Source: Pohlia nutans (taxonomy: Eukaryota; Streptophyta; Bryopsida; Bryales; Mniaceae). From it: a stretch of DNA of 64,000 bases. The notes beneath the pieces are model-generated. The model had not been told where the DNA came from, did no database searches, and saw only the letters and a list, made by a program, of their open reading frames with translations. The first letter of the stretch is position 1; every line of letters begins with the position of its first letter. This document shows positions 22,901-38,844 of this stretch, piece after piece. The position numbers and the translations under genes were made by a program. The stretch lies in the NCBI GenBank assembly GCA_022496805.1, contig CM040089.1, forward strand, positions 38,486,372 through 38,550,371, written 5' to 3'.

Positions 22901-23219
22901 AATTTTTCTGCTTTTTTTCCATCGCTCGCTTATGTATGTGCAGGTTGCTGAAGGGGCAATTGCTGTTTATATCGAGCAAATCAGGGAAATTCACGCTCTG
23001 AGTGAGCGAGGTGCACTTCAGCTCTCTGCTGACATTGAGTATTTAAGCAACGTACTGACAGCACTTTCCATGTCCATCCCACCAGTCCTTCACACGTTCC
23101 ACGTTTGTGTGTCGACCTCACGCAACAAACTTTCGGAGGTCGGAGAGCAGGATGGAATTGACAATGCAACCTTTCGTCTGGTTTGTAAGATGCGCCAAGT
23201 CAAATTAGAGTCAGCGTAG
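16912..23219 (+). CDS. COG7: Conserved oligomeric Golgi complex subunit 7
   Basis: Subunit of lobe B of the COG tether, which captures recycling vesicles at Golgi cisternae and keeps glycosyltransferases in place. Ten exons join in frame: 16912-17196, 17429-17518, 17695-17814, 18423-18524, 19544-19839, 20084-20229, 20472-20658, 20855-21548, 22141-22479, 22944-23219, giving 844 aa, about the length of plant COG7. The start MMLDLASFGDDKFHAKSWVN matches the plant N-terminus. Conserved blocks are SLDKYLGDLEMKLQ (exon 1), FANVKRQLEGLEDRL (exon 4), SVGEYLLTLPQQL-type (exon 9, here SIGEYLLTLPQQL) and DIEYLSNVLTALSM (exon 10). The N-terminal 200 residues are heptad-rich, as expected for a coiled-coil tether. 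Introns 4 and 9 carry TTAA-flanked MITEs. No broken frame or weak splice site is seen. Confidence 0.95.
18282..18316. repeat. Perfect 15-bp hairpin in COG7 intron 3
   Basis: AATGCTGTCGAGGAT is followed after a 5-nt loop (TTAGT) by its exact reverse complement. It lies about 105 bp upstream of the exon 4 acceptor. It is too short for a miRNA precursor, and its origin is unclear. Confidence 0.7.
18932..19170. mobile_element. piggyBac-like MITE, family 1, inverted copy D
   Basis: A 239-bp copy in COG7 intron 4, inverted relative to copy A. The left end is TTAAACCCCTGAAGGACCAA (one extra A after TTAA) and the right end is CATTTAGGGGTTAA. The internal sequence, including the CAATTGATCATATTGTGAAAA block, matches the other copies. 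Confidence 0.75.
22506..22750. mobile_element. TTAA-flanked MITE, family 3
   Basis: A 245-bp element in COG7 intron 9. The left end is TTAAACCCTAAGCGTCCA; the right end, read inverted, is TTAACCCCTAAGCGTAACG followed by TCCA. The tip CCCTAA-GCGTCCA resembles the candidate outer ends of the transposase locus (CCCTTTAACGTCCA at 5794), which would make it a better non-autonomous partner than family 1. Two further copies of a tip-like GGGGTTAAAATTTTG lie just downstream (about 22801-22840). Confidence 0.6.
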
Positions 23220-24322
23220 TGTAGTAGTCCTCTGATTGATTGATTTATTGATTGATCAATGTTACATAAGAGCTCATGAAATCGTGTAGTCCTTTCTTGC
23301 TGTAGTAAATTGATGATTTCACATCCGAGCTCTGGCCTGTCGTTTGTTCGAGGTACCATCATTCAGCTGCATCATTATAAAGAGCATCTACAATGCTGTA
23401 TTTGTACAGTACAGGCGATGGCAATGTACTTGTAAGAGCATCTTCACTTTTCCAAATGTTCCCTTGTATTTATACCTTGATGTGTTGTGAAATGAAGAAC
23501 ATAGTGATACATAACATTTAGTAGCTAGTGCTACCTCTGCCTTTGCTCCCAAGGAGAGTGAGAGGCATATTCCTCATCATCATCCATGGCCCATCAATAG
23601 CTACCCTTCTTTCCAGACAAGTGTATACGTGCTGACTAGCATGTGTGCATGGTAGCAACAAGGCAGGCTTATGGATGGATGAAGACCCCAACTTGTGGAT
23701 GGATGGGAAGGTAGACCACACACTCGCTAGTGAAGTTGGTACAAGAGTGGGTATTAAGGTTTGGGAACACATCCAAGGGTGCACATGTTCGGGGGGTGCA
23801 CTCTACATTATGTTTGAGAATCACGTGCATTCATGACCCCTTCTTAAAACCCCCTTGTATACAAGAGGTTATATGTCTAAATACCTTTGTATACAAATAT
23901 ATTTTGTTTTAAGTATATGTTTAATGTAAGTATACGTGAATATTTTCAGTTCTAAATGTGTTAATTGTATGTATACGTAATACGGCAATGTTCAAATTAA
24001 TACCCCTTCTATGCACTCACGTATACTTAGACATGTTTAATACAGTGCAGCCCCTGGGTGCACATGTAGGGAAATTTGGAAGGAAGGACTTTCATGAAGT
24101 TTTGCTCATGAGCACCTAAGTGTTTTGTGGATGATGAGCGTTTAAGTGTTTCGTGACTCATGACTGCCGCATTGTTTTGTGTTTTGTAGTACATGGAGCT
24201 TTTAGAGAAACTTGTGTTTTTTACATAAATCTGGATGACAAGTTGTGTTTCACTTGAAATTGATTGACTTGAAATACTTGAAAATACTTACTTATAAAAC
24301 ACAAGTTTTTTGTGAAATTTTA
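23220..24322. other. COG7 3' flank / intergenic
   Basis: No gene is recognised. The sequence TACATAACATTTAGTAGC at 23508-23525, with CTCTGCCTTT downstream, resembles the end of the MITE in APG3 intron 11, so an eroded relative probably lies here. A GATT repeat (about 23236-23258) is the only simple repeat. Confidence 0.4.
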
Positions 24323-24869
24323 TTAACCCCAAAGTGACTAATCGACCATTTTCTGGTCGGAGCCCAAACAACAGTGATTGCCCATGGTCAGGAAATGAAA
24401 TTTTCAATTTTTGATTTAAAAAAAAAATTGGGGTCGAGATCATGTTCTAGTGCTGTTTGATACATTTCATTTGCAATATTGGGGTTCACTAAGGAATTTT
24501 TCAAAGACAGACCTCAATATTGTCCTAGTGGTATAAAACTTTCTATTTTCGAGAAACTAATGATGTTCACTCATTTAAAAAATTTGCCTTTTTAAATTTT
24601 AGAATAGAATGTCTTGTTTTAACCAATCATACCAAATTTCAAACTCTAAAAATAAAATTTGTAAATTTGGTGAATTTTAAATGATAAATGCTTCTAAATT
24701 CATTAAATGAGTATCTAAAACTAATTTTGGCAGTTCGACCGTACGGATAATTTCTAAACATCATGCTTTTCATTTTCTCTTTTAGTCCAAACTTCATCAA
24801 AGTTGCAAAAGTAAACTTTTATAACACATCTAGGTTTTGCCCTTATCCCCTCTGTCATTTAGGGGTTAA
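24323..24869. mobile_element. TTAA-flanked MITE, family 2, better-preserved copy
   Basis: A 547-bp element bounded by TTAA. The left end is TTAACCCCAAAGTGAC and the right end, read inverted, is TTAACCCCTAAATGACAGAG. It is the same family as 14906-15462. Non-coding. Confidence 0.7.
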
Positions 24870-25055
24870 ACAAACGGACGACAACAAGCTCAATGAGCCA
24901 CAAAACAATTAGATGCTCATGGGCCAAACTTCTTTGAAGTCCCTCCTTCCAAATCTCCTTCCAAATCTCCTTCCAAATCTCCTTTTAAGTCCCTCCTTCC
25001 AAGTTTTATTGGTTGCATTTCCAAACTGTTCGTGCTCACCACAAATGGACCCTTA

Positions 25056-25503
25056 GAGCATCCTCACCGGTCCTCCATCTGGAGAGCCGCGATTCAATGT
25101 GGCGAGCCCGCACCCCGTTTGTCGCCCCATCGGGACTCGATTTGGAGCCCTCGACGTCGCGGGCTCTCGAAAAAACGTCCTCCTCTCGCTATCCTGTTGT
25201 ATGCAAGGACGTGATTTGGAGCCCGAAGTGCGGGCTGATTTTGTCTATTTTCGAGCTACGGTCCGACACTGAGCACCGCCCGCTCCTGCATCTGTCGCTC
25301 CCACATCTCAATTTAGCCCTGGTCGCAGCGAAAGCAACGGAAACGTGGGAAGATTCCCTTGATGCGCGCGCTGGCAGGTGGCCGGAATTCTCAATTGCGT
25401 GGCCCGGTGAGGGAGGGTTTTAATTGCGTGATACTGTTCATGTTTGGGGCCCTCCATATCTCCAATCCCGAGTCAAAAATTTGGAGTAGGGGTGGAGATG
25501 CTC
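25056..25503. mobile_element. Tourist-like (PIF/Harbinger-type) MITE
   Basis: A 448-bp GC-rich element flanked by TTA on both sides (25053-25055 and 25504-25506). The inverted ends are GAGCATCCTCACC and, read inverted, GAGCATCTCCACC. The TTA duplication and the GAGCATCTCC-type tip are typical of plant PIF/Harbinger MITEs. A 136-codon ORF inside it (25013-25423) has no recognisable domain and probably results from the GC-rich composition. Confidence 0.7.
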
Positions 25504-25535
25504 TTACAAGGTAGGATACTCTACACCCCACAATC

Positions 25536-25690
25536 TCCAAAGAGACATGGAAGGTTCACTTGATTCGCCGTAAACACGACAAACCCAATCAGTTTATATG
25601 TACCCTAATCTACACCCTCCGATCTCCAAAGGGTCAAGGTTCACTATAAACATGACAAGTTCAATCAATTTAATCAATTTATATGCACAT
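25536..25690. repeat. Two-copy direct repeat of about 80 bp
   Basis: Blocks TCTCCAAAG, GGTTCACT, AAACA(C/T)GACAA and CAATCA(G/A)TTTA occur in the same order at about 25536-25605 and 25622-25683. Confidence 0.5.
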
Positions 25691-25867
25691 GACATTCTAG
25701 AATGTCATTGTAGAGAGGGTCATTGTAAAGAGTGCATATCTATGCCAAATATTTAATTATTTAATTATTTTTGAAAAACAAGATACTGGAGATGGGCTGA
25801 CATCATCTACAACACTAACTATACAAGGAGTTGCACTAATGTTAGTCTAGAATGTAAACAGGACTGC

Positions 25868-26089
25868 CGGAAGGAGCACCCAATTCCAACAAAGTACCCA
25901 ATGCCGATAATTTCTACACATGGCTTTCATTTAGAACCCAAATCTAGATAGACTATAGATGACTTATCATTTTGATTAACAAACAATAAAGGCTCTATGA
26001 TGTGCTTAGATTTGTGTTCTAAAATGAAAGCCATGTGTAGAAATTATCGGCATTCGGTAGTATGTTGGAATTGGGTGCTCCTACCTTAG
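25868..26089. mobile_element. Long-TIR MITE, family K, well-preserved copy
   Basis: A 222-bp element with arms of about 65 bp that are nearly exact inverted complements (GGAGCACCCAATTCCAACA ... CCGATAATTTCTACACATGG ... and back). It is related to 16072-16284. Non-coding. Confidence 0.75.
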
Positions 26090-26729
26090 GTTAGTTGCAG
26101 GGATCAACTCGCATCAAGCTTGAGGATTATAAACGATAAACGTCTGAATTGTGTGTCCATTGTTAAATTCTGTCATGTAAAGTGCAGAAAAAAAGAGTGG
26201 CAGATATGCCTGGAGAAATGCGATATAAACTGCGAAGGTAGACAGAACCACAATCAACAGATGCAAAAGCTGGATCCGTCGAATGTTTTGCTTAGAACAC
26301 TTGCATAATACAGTACACAGTGCCAAAAGCGAAGCATTCCAGCATGTGGAAGCAGTTGAAACTACGGGTCAAAATTATCGCTTCTTTCACTGTCTAAATA
26401 CAACAGCCCAAGCCAGTTAGTGGCTTCTTACTACTCTATTAGAAAGCATTGGCTGTCTAAATATCACTGAATCCATTTCCTCCACCACTACGACAATCAC
26501 TCAAATTAAAAGAGAGGGCTAGGAAGAGGTGGCACCACCAACAGCAATGAATCAAAAACCCACCGTCCTTTAATTTCCATCCTTCATGTCCTGCAGGTCT
26601 CTGAATCTCCAAGTGCTTCAACCCTCCTTGATTTCCAGCATCCTGTGGGTGATGTGTGCTCTCAGCTTCAATAACGGTAGTGTACAGATGGTAACGTGAC
26701 CAAAAAATGCGGCAAAACTGTGTAACTAG

Positions 26730-29700
26730 TTACTCTTCATCCTCTCCATCTGACGTCACATTTCCGTTTCCGTTCAACTTAATATCAGGTTCATCTTCAT
26801 CCATTTCCTCTTCATCACCCATGTCGTCCTCCTCTTCTTCTTCTTCTCCTTCTTCACCGCTTTCATCCTCTTCGTCATCTTCACCTTCGATATATTGGGA
26901 GGCACCATCGCCAATCACATCTATTGCTTCGGGTTCATCTTCCTCTTCCTCATAAACAACTGCTGCTTCATTCTCATCCTCCGCGGCATGACCTTCATTC
27001 ATGTGAATTTGTGCCATGATGAGGTCCAGCCGACCTGAAAGAGATACAACAGGGCGGAACACAGCAAGCCTCGTCTCGATCATTTCGTATAAGGTAGTGA
27101 GTACAGGCTGCATGCTGAGATTGGTCATTATAAAACTTGCATGCTGGAGTAACACAGCCCGAACCCACGGTACCAGGCTGAGCGCTCTTTGCGGTCTCCC
27201 TTCGATTTTCGAAACCGCTACCGCAAGGAACTTTGCGGCCTCGACAGGCCTCAGCCGTTGTATGGTGTTGGTTATCACCTTTTCATCAGACACTCCAATA
27301 CATTTCTCTAGAAGAGCGTTATCCTCAGCTTTCAATGCTTGTGAGAGAAGAACCGAGAGAGAATCAGCTCGAGGTCTGTTTCCTCCTTTGTCAAAGCCTT
27401 GGGGAGCCAGGTTCTGGTCTTTCGTATTGTCTTCAATGAGGTCCAGTGCAACCAGTTTCTCCTCCAGTGTTGGCTCGTTGTCAGGAACTATAGTTAGAGC
27501 GGTATCGGTTTCCTCAGCTGAGGGCTGCGCATTTTCTACAGCATTTTCTTCTTCAGAGGGTTTTCCTGCAGCTTCATCATCCTCGTCTCCTGCACGTCGT
27601 TTCTTTGTTTTCTTCTTTCCTGGAGTTACTTCAATTTGTGGTCGTGGAATTGCAGCCTCCCCTGCATTATCAGGACCTAATACAGTTACACCTCTAAAAT
27701 CAGATCTCGTGATATTGGTATTAGCAGCCCCTGCTGGTAGTAAAGCTCCTTCTGTGGATGCTTTAAGAGAAATGCTCAATCCCTCCTGGTCGATTAATGA
27801 AACCTTCTCAAAGTGAGGCTTGACTGATGTCCCATGGGCAACTAGAACAACTGCTTCATTTTCCAGAAACCTGTTTCAAAAGTGACTATTAGTTGACACG
27901 TAACAAAGATCAACATGGAAAAGAATATACAAAGTTTAACATAAAAGACTCTGCCCACCAGGGTAATCACCTTGCAGCTAAAACTCCTGCCTTATTGCCT
28001 TTCCCAGTAGATTCTATACGAATTACTGTAGGTTTGGCACTCCCAAGCTCCTCTACAGTTGAAGCAGACCAAACATACGCCACTTCGCCTTCCGTTACAG
28101 CTACTACCCTCCGCACATTACTGATATCGTCAAACCCATCAACACCTATGGCGACCACTGGTTGCTCCACAGACATTGTAACAGGTGCCGTTCCACCTTC
28201 CACTTGCCACATCACGACATGACATTCTCCTGTTGCAGAGGAAAGCAAATACTTCCCGTCTGGAGTGAAACATAGGACTTTTGCAGGAGCCTGTATTAAA
28301 AAAAGTAATTCAGAAGCCTGTCATTCAGAAAACTATACAAAACCATGTAATGTTAACAGAAATCTCACCTCGCGATTTTAGATAATAACTGTGAAAGGAC
28401 AGAAGTAGTATAGAAAACCCGCGGGGCTTCTATTATGGAGTTCCTATCCAAGATATAGAGAACAATTTTGAACCAATCGTCACTGAAATCAACCCCCAGA
28501 GTACTCCTTTTTTATAAAAAAAAATATGAGATTCTAAGCAGGACTGCCTGATTACATCCCCTACTCGATATGCTCTGTAGAGTTTGTAATTTATGAAGGT
28601 CTTCAAAGAGCACCCTGAAGACAGATCTTCAAACCATGGAGGGCCTGGGAGGAAGAAACCCTGTGGTATGCTGGGTTTCCTTCTCCGGGTCCTCTAAAGT
28701 ACGAACTAAGAAAAGGCTGTTCCTGCAAATAAGAACACCCTCAACAAACAATAAGCAGTTCATGAGTTAGAAGCGATCAGCTTACGTACAGGATGACCTG
28801 GAAATTTGCGAAGCCGTTTCTTACTTGAGAGGTCAAACAGCTTCACCTCAGCACTTGCAACCGCTACACTGCCACCATCTGCACATAAAAGAAGACATCA
28901 AAATGCTGGACACTGAATGACAGTATGCAAAGTCATTAAAATGCGAACCCTAAGAAGGGGCACACAAGTCTAGAAGATCGCCGAAAAATAGAAGAGACTC
29001 CACGTACCTTGAGCAACAGCCACACAAGTAAGGGGAGTTTTAGCCGCTTTGAACTTTGAAAGCACCTGCCCAGACATGCAGTCCATTTCACAAACGTGAC
29101 CATCGATGCCAACACTGTACAGCCTCTGCCCACTCTTGCTGAATGACACAGATTTCACACTCCTGCAATTGACCAGTTCAGTTGTCAGAGGCCAAAGTTG
29201 ACAAGCGGAGCCGATCTACAGCCTACACCTGATCCCAGTTCCCAACCAAGCAAATGCCAGAAGGTGGTATAGAATTCCTATAAAAATTATACAGGCACAT
29301 AGTGTATTAAAAAAAACTAGAGGTCGATGAGATCAACCCCTAAGAAACCCCTTTTTCGTAGATTCTTGATTAGACCCCATTCTCCGTAAGCTTTGTGATT
29401 TATGAGGCTTTTCAAAGAGCACCCTGGAGCCAGGATGAGGGGTCTTAGCCAGCAGGGCGTCTTCAGAGCATTGAACTGGGATGAAGAAAGCCTTTAGTAT
29501 GCTTGTTTACCTCCTCCGATCTTCCATAGTAACAACTAGTCCCTCTTTTAAAGAAGAAAAAGCATAGGAACATAAGAATGAGACACTCTCGCAGAAAATT
29601 CATATAGAATTTGTGGTTTGATTTTAGGGTTTAAGACATGACATACCCGGCATGACAATCACTGGCGCGCCATTTGAGCTCTCCGAGAGCAGAATCCCAC

Positions 29701-30174
29701 GCAATGATATCACCGCTGCCAGTACCCACAACAACAACCGCCGGGACTGCCTGCTCTTTCACGCCCCTCTTCTTCTGAAAACCGCAAAAACCGCGTCAGT
29801 AGGGTTCAGGGTTTAAGGGAAATGAGAACACGGCTCTAGGGTTTAAGGGAAATGAGAACGCGGCTCTAGGGTTTAAGGTGCACCTTTTTGGCAGAGGCTG
29901 TGACAGGGAGGGCGCCCCAGGCCATGCAGGTGTAGTCCATGGCGAGGTGGCCCGAAGCACCGAGGTCGGACATCTCGCTGCGCAGCTTGCCCGTGATGAC
30001 ATCCCATATCTGCAAACACCAGAAAAAATCAGAAGAATTCTAGAATTGGCAAACGGAAGCAAGGAAGAAGAAGAAGAAGAAGAAGAGAAAGGTTACCTTA
30101 ATCCGGCCATCGCCAGCGGAGAGAGCTAGAGCGGAGCCCTGCGGATGGAAGGCGGTGAACATTGGAGACGACAT
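26730..30174 (-). CDS. WDR43: WDR43/UTP5-like WD-repeat protein, small-subunit processome
   Basis: Nucleolar t-UTP component needed for early pre-rRNA processing and rDNA transcription. Seven exons on the minus strand (30097-30174, 29884-30009, 29647-29774, 29008-29162, 28790-28878, 27971-28290, 26730-27870) join in frame to 678 aa, similar to human WDR43. WD repeats fill roughly residues 5-320 (for example FHPQGSALALSAGDGRI, YTCMAWG, VKSVSFSKSGQRLYSVG). A lysine-rich nuclear signal, GKKKTKKRRA, is near residue 383. The UTP12 domain lies at about 468-587 (LSVLLSQALKAEDNALLEKC, SLVPWVRAVLLQHASFIM). The last 80 residues are very acidic. The start is the only ATG before the first WD repeat. It is divergent from APG3, with 431 bp between start codons. 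Introns 3 and 5 carry copies of one repeat. Confidence 0.93.
28480..28715. repeat. Intronic repeat shared by WDR43 introns 5 and 3 (copy 1)
   Basis: About 240 bp in intron 5. It shares with intron 3 (29315-29560) the blocks ATCAACCCC, TTTGTAATTTATGA-GG/TTTGTGATTTATGAGG, TCAAAGAGCACCCTG and AGTATGCT/GGTATGCT in the same order. Probably two insertions of one diverged transposon. Confidence 0.6.
29315..29560. repeat. Intronic repeat shared by WDR43 introns 5 and 3 (copy 2)
   Basis: Partner of 28480-28715, in intron 3, same orientation, clearly diverged. Confidence 0.6.
29804..29880. repeat. 30-bp tandem repeat in WDR43 intron 2
   Basis: AGGGTTTAAGGGAAATGAGA followed by AC(A/G)CGGCTCT is repeated about 2.5 times, each unit holding the telo-box complement TAGGGTTTA. 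Confidence 0.7.
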
Positions 30175-30605
30175 TGCGCAACAAAAATTGGCAACCAGAC
30201 GCCAGGAAATGGCGATGGCGGAGGACCAGCAGCAGCTAGAGAAGCTCCTAAAACCCTAAACCCTGCCCAAGGCGAGGTGTGAGCTATAAAACCTCGTTCC
30301 GAGAGACCAAAACCCTTTTCACACAGTACTGACATGGATGAGATGTGGATGGATGCGGTTTGGATGATATTTGGATGGATTTTGGATGAGGTTCAGGCAG
30401 TGGAGCTTCAAGTTTGTGGGACGAGTGCGTTGCAGAGGATAGACTTCCGGGGGCGATAATGTGCTTGCCCCTGTTCCGAATTCCAATCAATTTTGCTTGT
30501 TGTGCTTGTTGCGACGAAGATTGTGTTGTAAAATCTCTTGTTGGTTTTTGGTTTTGGGTTTGAGGTGGATTGATAGCGTTTTTTTGTTGTTCCAAGGCAG
30601 GGCCG
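30175..30605. promoter_or_regulatory. Shared divergent promoter of WDR43 (-) and APG3 (+)
   Basis: 431 bp separate the two start codons. A telo-box (AAACCCTAA, within AAAACCCTAAACCC) lies at 30251-30259, 77 bp upstream of the WDR43 ATG. Telo-boxes are typical of plant ribosome-biogenesis and ribosomal-protein promoters. A TATAAA at 30285-30290 faces APG3. No other gene is seen in the gap. Confidence 0.6.
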
Positions 30606-35897
<5,292 letters not shown>

Positions 35898-36792
35898 TGT
35901 TTAGTGATTTATTTTTTCTAGTTATGAATGTCAAAATCAATATGTTTTCATTTATTGCCCTCTGGCGGTTGACTGCATAAGTGGCATTCTTAACTTCTTG
36001 ATTACTCTAAATTTCTGTTGGTCAACCCTCGTGGAATTTGAGTTTTTTTCTACAGCATCTGTATGGATTACTTGCTTGCTTCATAGCATTCTCAAGCAGC
36101 TGCCCCAACACCCTTGCCCAGGCACCCTTGGAAATGATATCTAAAATCATTTGGTGCATAATTTTGAGTTCATCTCAGGTGGGAGGTACCAAAAGCTTGA
36201 GATAATTCCGAGTTAATCAGTGTACAATAGGGTCCAATAAACTTACATACATCGTTGGAAACTTTGTGAAAGCACAAAGTCATGGGTTTAAAGAAGCATG
36301 AATCAGAGTTGTAAGTCAAAAGTTATGGATCTTCAAAGTTGGCAATGTCCTAGGACACATAAATTGGAACTAAGAGTGGGACTCGAGGTTCCCAATGACA
36401 TTCTCAATAAAGTGGAGCACGTCATATGTCGTTGGAATGCTAAAGAGAAGAGTTGTCTAGATTGCTATGGCTCATACACAGCAAAAGAAGGACTTAGAAG
36501 TCATCATCCAACCAAAGAGGAGAAAATTGGAACCGCTACCTCCTAGACGCCTGAATCTTTGAAAGGCAAGAACTTCCTCAACGTTGATTGGAATACGAAA
36601 AGTGAATACGGCATCGCGGTATATTCAAAGAATAAATCACAAAAATGAGCTCACATATTTAATTTGGATAATCTATTATGCATTTGAGCATGGTTTGTCT
36701 CACTCGATCGTTCCAGTCCAGAACCGGTTGAGGAGACAACCCATGCTCATGGAGGTTCTTTTGTGGCAACATGCTCAACGGCATGGGTCCTA
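35898..36792. other. APG3 3' flank / intergenic
   Basis: No gene or repeat is recognised. The 82- and 76-codon ORFs here have no conserved motif. Confidence 0.5.
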
Positions 36793-37113
36793 CTACATCG
36801 AATGGCGTATTTAGTGTCTAGGACACTATTTCTCAAACCCGACACTATTTAATTGTAGGGGGATATAGTGTCCTCGTAAGAAAAAAATGAATGCAGTGTT
36901 CCAATGGCATATGGCAACTTTATAATAAATTTGGCATGCCACCTCATGTCACTTTCATTACTTGGAAAGAACATGGCACTCTCAATGAAAGTAGGAATGA
37001 CAAGTGGCAAACTCCTATATAGTGTCAAGGGACACTATTTCTCTTCACCTTTGAACGAATTGTGGTAAAAGACATCAATTATCTCATGACACTAAATACG
37101 CCATTCAGTGTAG
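36793..37113. mobile_element. MITE, family J, copy 1
   Basis: 321 bp with inverted ends of about 26 bp: CTACATCGAATGGCGTATTT on the left and its near-complement ending CCATTCAGTGTAG on the right. The same element is inverted at 46645-46957. Non-coding. The superfamily is not clear from the flanks. Confidence 0.75.
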
Positions 37114-37597
37114 TTAAGCTACAAATTATGCCTTGCAGTTAAAAATGATGAAGATGCTCTATCTACCAAGTCACTACTAAAAATGTTGCACTCGTCAAGC
37201 AAAAAATGCTTATAGAAAGAGAGGCCCAAATCTTTAAGAAAATATTTTTTAACAAAATATCTAATTGAATGGTGAAAAAAAAGAATCTTGGAGAATATTT
37301 GTAGAATTTGACATTTGTTGAAAATATTTTTTCAAAAATAATAATTATTCTCCATGACAAGCTAACCTTGACAACCGGGTAAGATATATGGCACAAGAGA
37401 TTTTATATTAACCCCTAACGTTAGAAAACTCCATATAATCATAAGTCTTTTGAGTCCAACCTTTTTTAGTTAGCGAAATTTAGCCACAAAGCGAAATTGT
37501 TTTAAGAAAGATCTAAACTTGGACCCAAAACTCATTCCTTTATTGCCAAAATATACATCTATGTTGACTCATTTGAGCAAATTTTCATTCAATTATG

Positions 37598-37794
37598 ATC
37601 ATAAGGTTCTTTAGCCCCTCATGGAACACCTTAACACTATTCCTTAATCATTGTAGCAAATACCCAAATCATGGCAAGTCCACGTCACCTTTAGTTAAAG
37701 ATTGGGTGGTGAGACATTGTATTTAATGTTAAAGCTTTTACTGTGCTACCCTTGATAAGGGTGAACCCCACTAACTGCTAAAGAACCTTATGAT
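37598..37794. mobile_element. Element bounded by a perfect 18-bp inverted repeat
   Basis: ATCATAAGGTTCTTTAGC at 37598-37615 and its exact complement at 37777-37794 bound 197 bp of AT-rich sequence. MITE-like. Only one copy is seen in the window. Confidence 0.5.
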
Positions 37795-38195
37795 AACTTC
37801 AACTAAAATTTAGATAAAAGTATTACACGGTTTGTTGTCTTTGCCCCACCACGGGAGAGACTACGGAAACACATTGTTTTCAAGGAGTTACATGGTTGAA
37901 TAGTATAATTAAGCCATAAAAATAAATCTAAGATAAATACTAAGGCAGAGACTACGAAATTAGCCGCTTGTTTCGTTGGTGCCACCTGTTTGAAAAATAA
38001 AAAACTGGAGAAAAATCCCTGTTTGAGCCCTTACTGTTATCTCTAAGACGGACCTGTTTGTCGATCAAGCATTTGCCACTCGTACTATGACGTGGGCCTT
38101 ATTTTTCTACAGTACCAAGGATTGGACGACTGAGTTCGTTCACACCGACGTAGAGAGGTATCCTCGTCCCTCCCCGTCCTCCTCCGTCTCCCCTC

Positions 38196-38325
38196 GTCCC
38201 TCCTTCGGTCGTCCTTGTCCCTCCTTCGTTCGTCCTCGTCCCTCCTTCGTTCGTCCTCGACCCTCCTTCGTTCGTCCTCGACCCTCCTTCGTTCGTCCTC
38301 GTTCGCCCTCGTTCGCCCTCGTTCG
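38196..38325. repeat. 21-bp minisatellite upstream of VAC14
   Basis: CCCTCCTTCGTTCGTCCTCG(A/T) is repeated about five times, followed by a shorter TCGTTCGCCC unit. The 21-bp period keeps frames open on both strands (the minus strand reads a degenerate RTNEGG repeat), so the ORFs here are likely artefacts of the repeat. Confidence 0.85.
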
Positions 38326-38844
38326 TCGGTTGCCGATGCTTTAGCGTCGCGGCAGAGTGGTATTGGGGGAGCCTCTTCCGCCATAGCCAAGAAGGTGACC
38401 TCCGCAAGTGAGGATCTACAGCTTGCGCATCGTCACAATCTCCCTTTTACGGTGGCGTTTCCACGATCGATCGATAGATTCATCGCTCGCACACGCTCAC
38501 TCGCAACTTATAACTTTTTCTCGCGCATCTTCTACACCTTTTTCCCGTTCTATAGACACCACTATCACTTATTCTCGTTCAGTTTCGCCAACTTATTAGT
38601 TCTTTCCGCATCTCAAGAAGGAGAACAACAACAATAGGAGCTACACCCTAGCCCTTACTGCTCTATAAGTTCCCCTTAGATCACTCATACCTTCCTCCTC
38701 TGAAAATTCGGTCATTTCAGGGCAAGAGTTCGCTTGATTCACTGATGCGCGTTGCTATTTTTCGATAAATTTGCACGATCTGTGGAGTGTCGGTGACTAT
38801 CCCGAATTCGAGGTGTGATTGATTGCAAGATTGCAGATGGTGAC

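Noticed and set aside
25013..25423. 136-codon plus-strand ORF
   Set aside because: It spans the edge of a GC-rich MITE, has no domain and is explained by base composition.
27016..27816. 266-codon plus-strand ORF opposite WDR43
   Set aside because: It is the antisense shadow of the large WDR43 exon, which has a clear UTP12 domain.
37408..37430. TTAACCCCTAACG tip as a further piggyBac MITE
   Set aside because: No matching inverted end was found within 1 kb, so no element can be delimited.
38085..38637. Overlapping ORFs on both strands with TNEGG and FVRPRPS repeats
   Set aside because: The 21-bp minisatellite keeps all frames open; the peptides only reflect the repeat.
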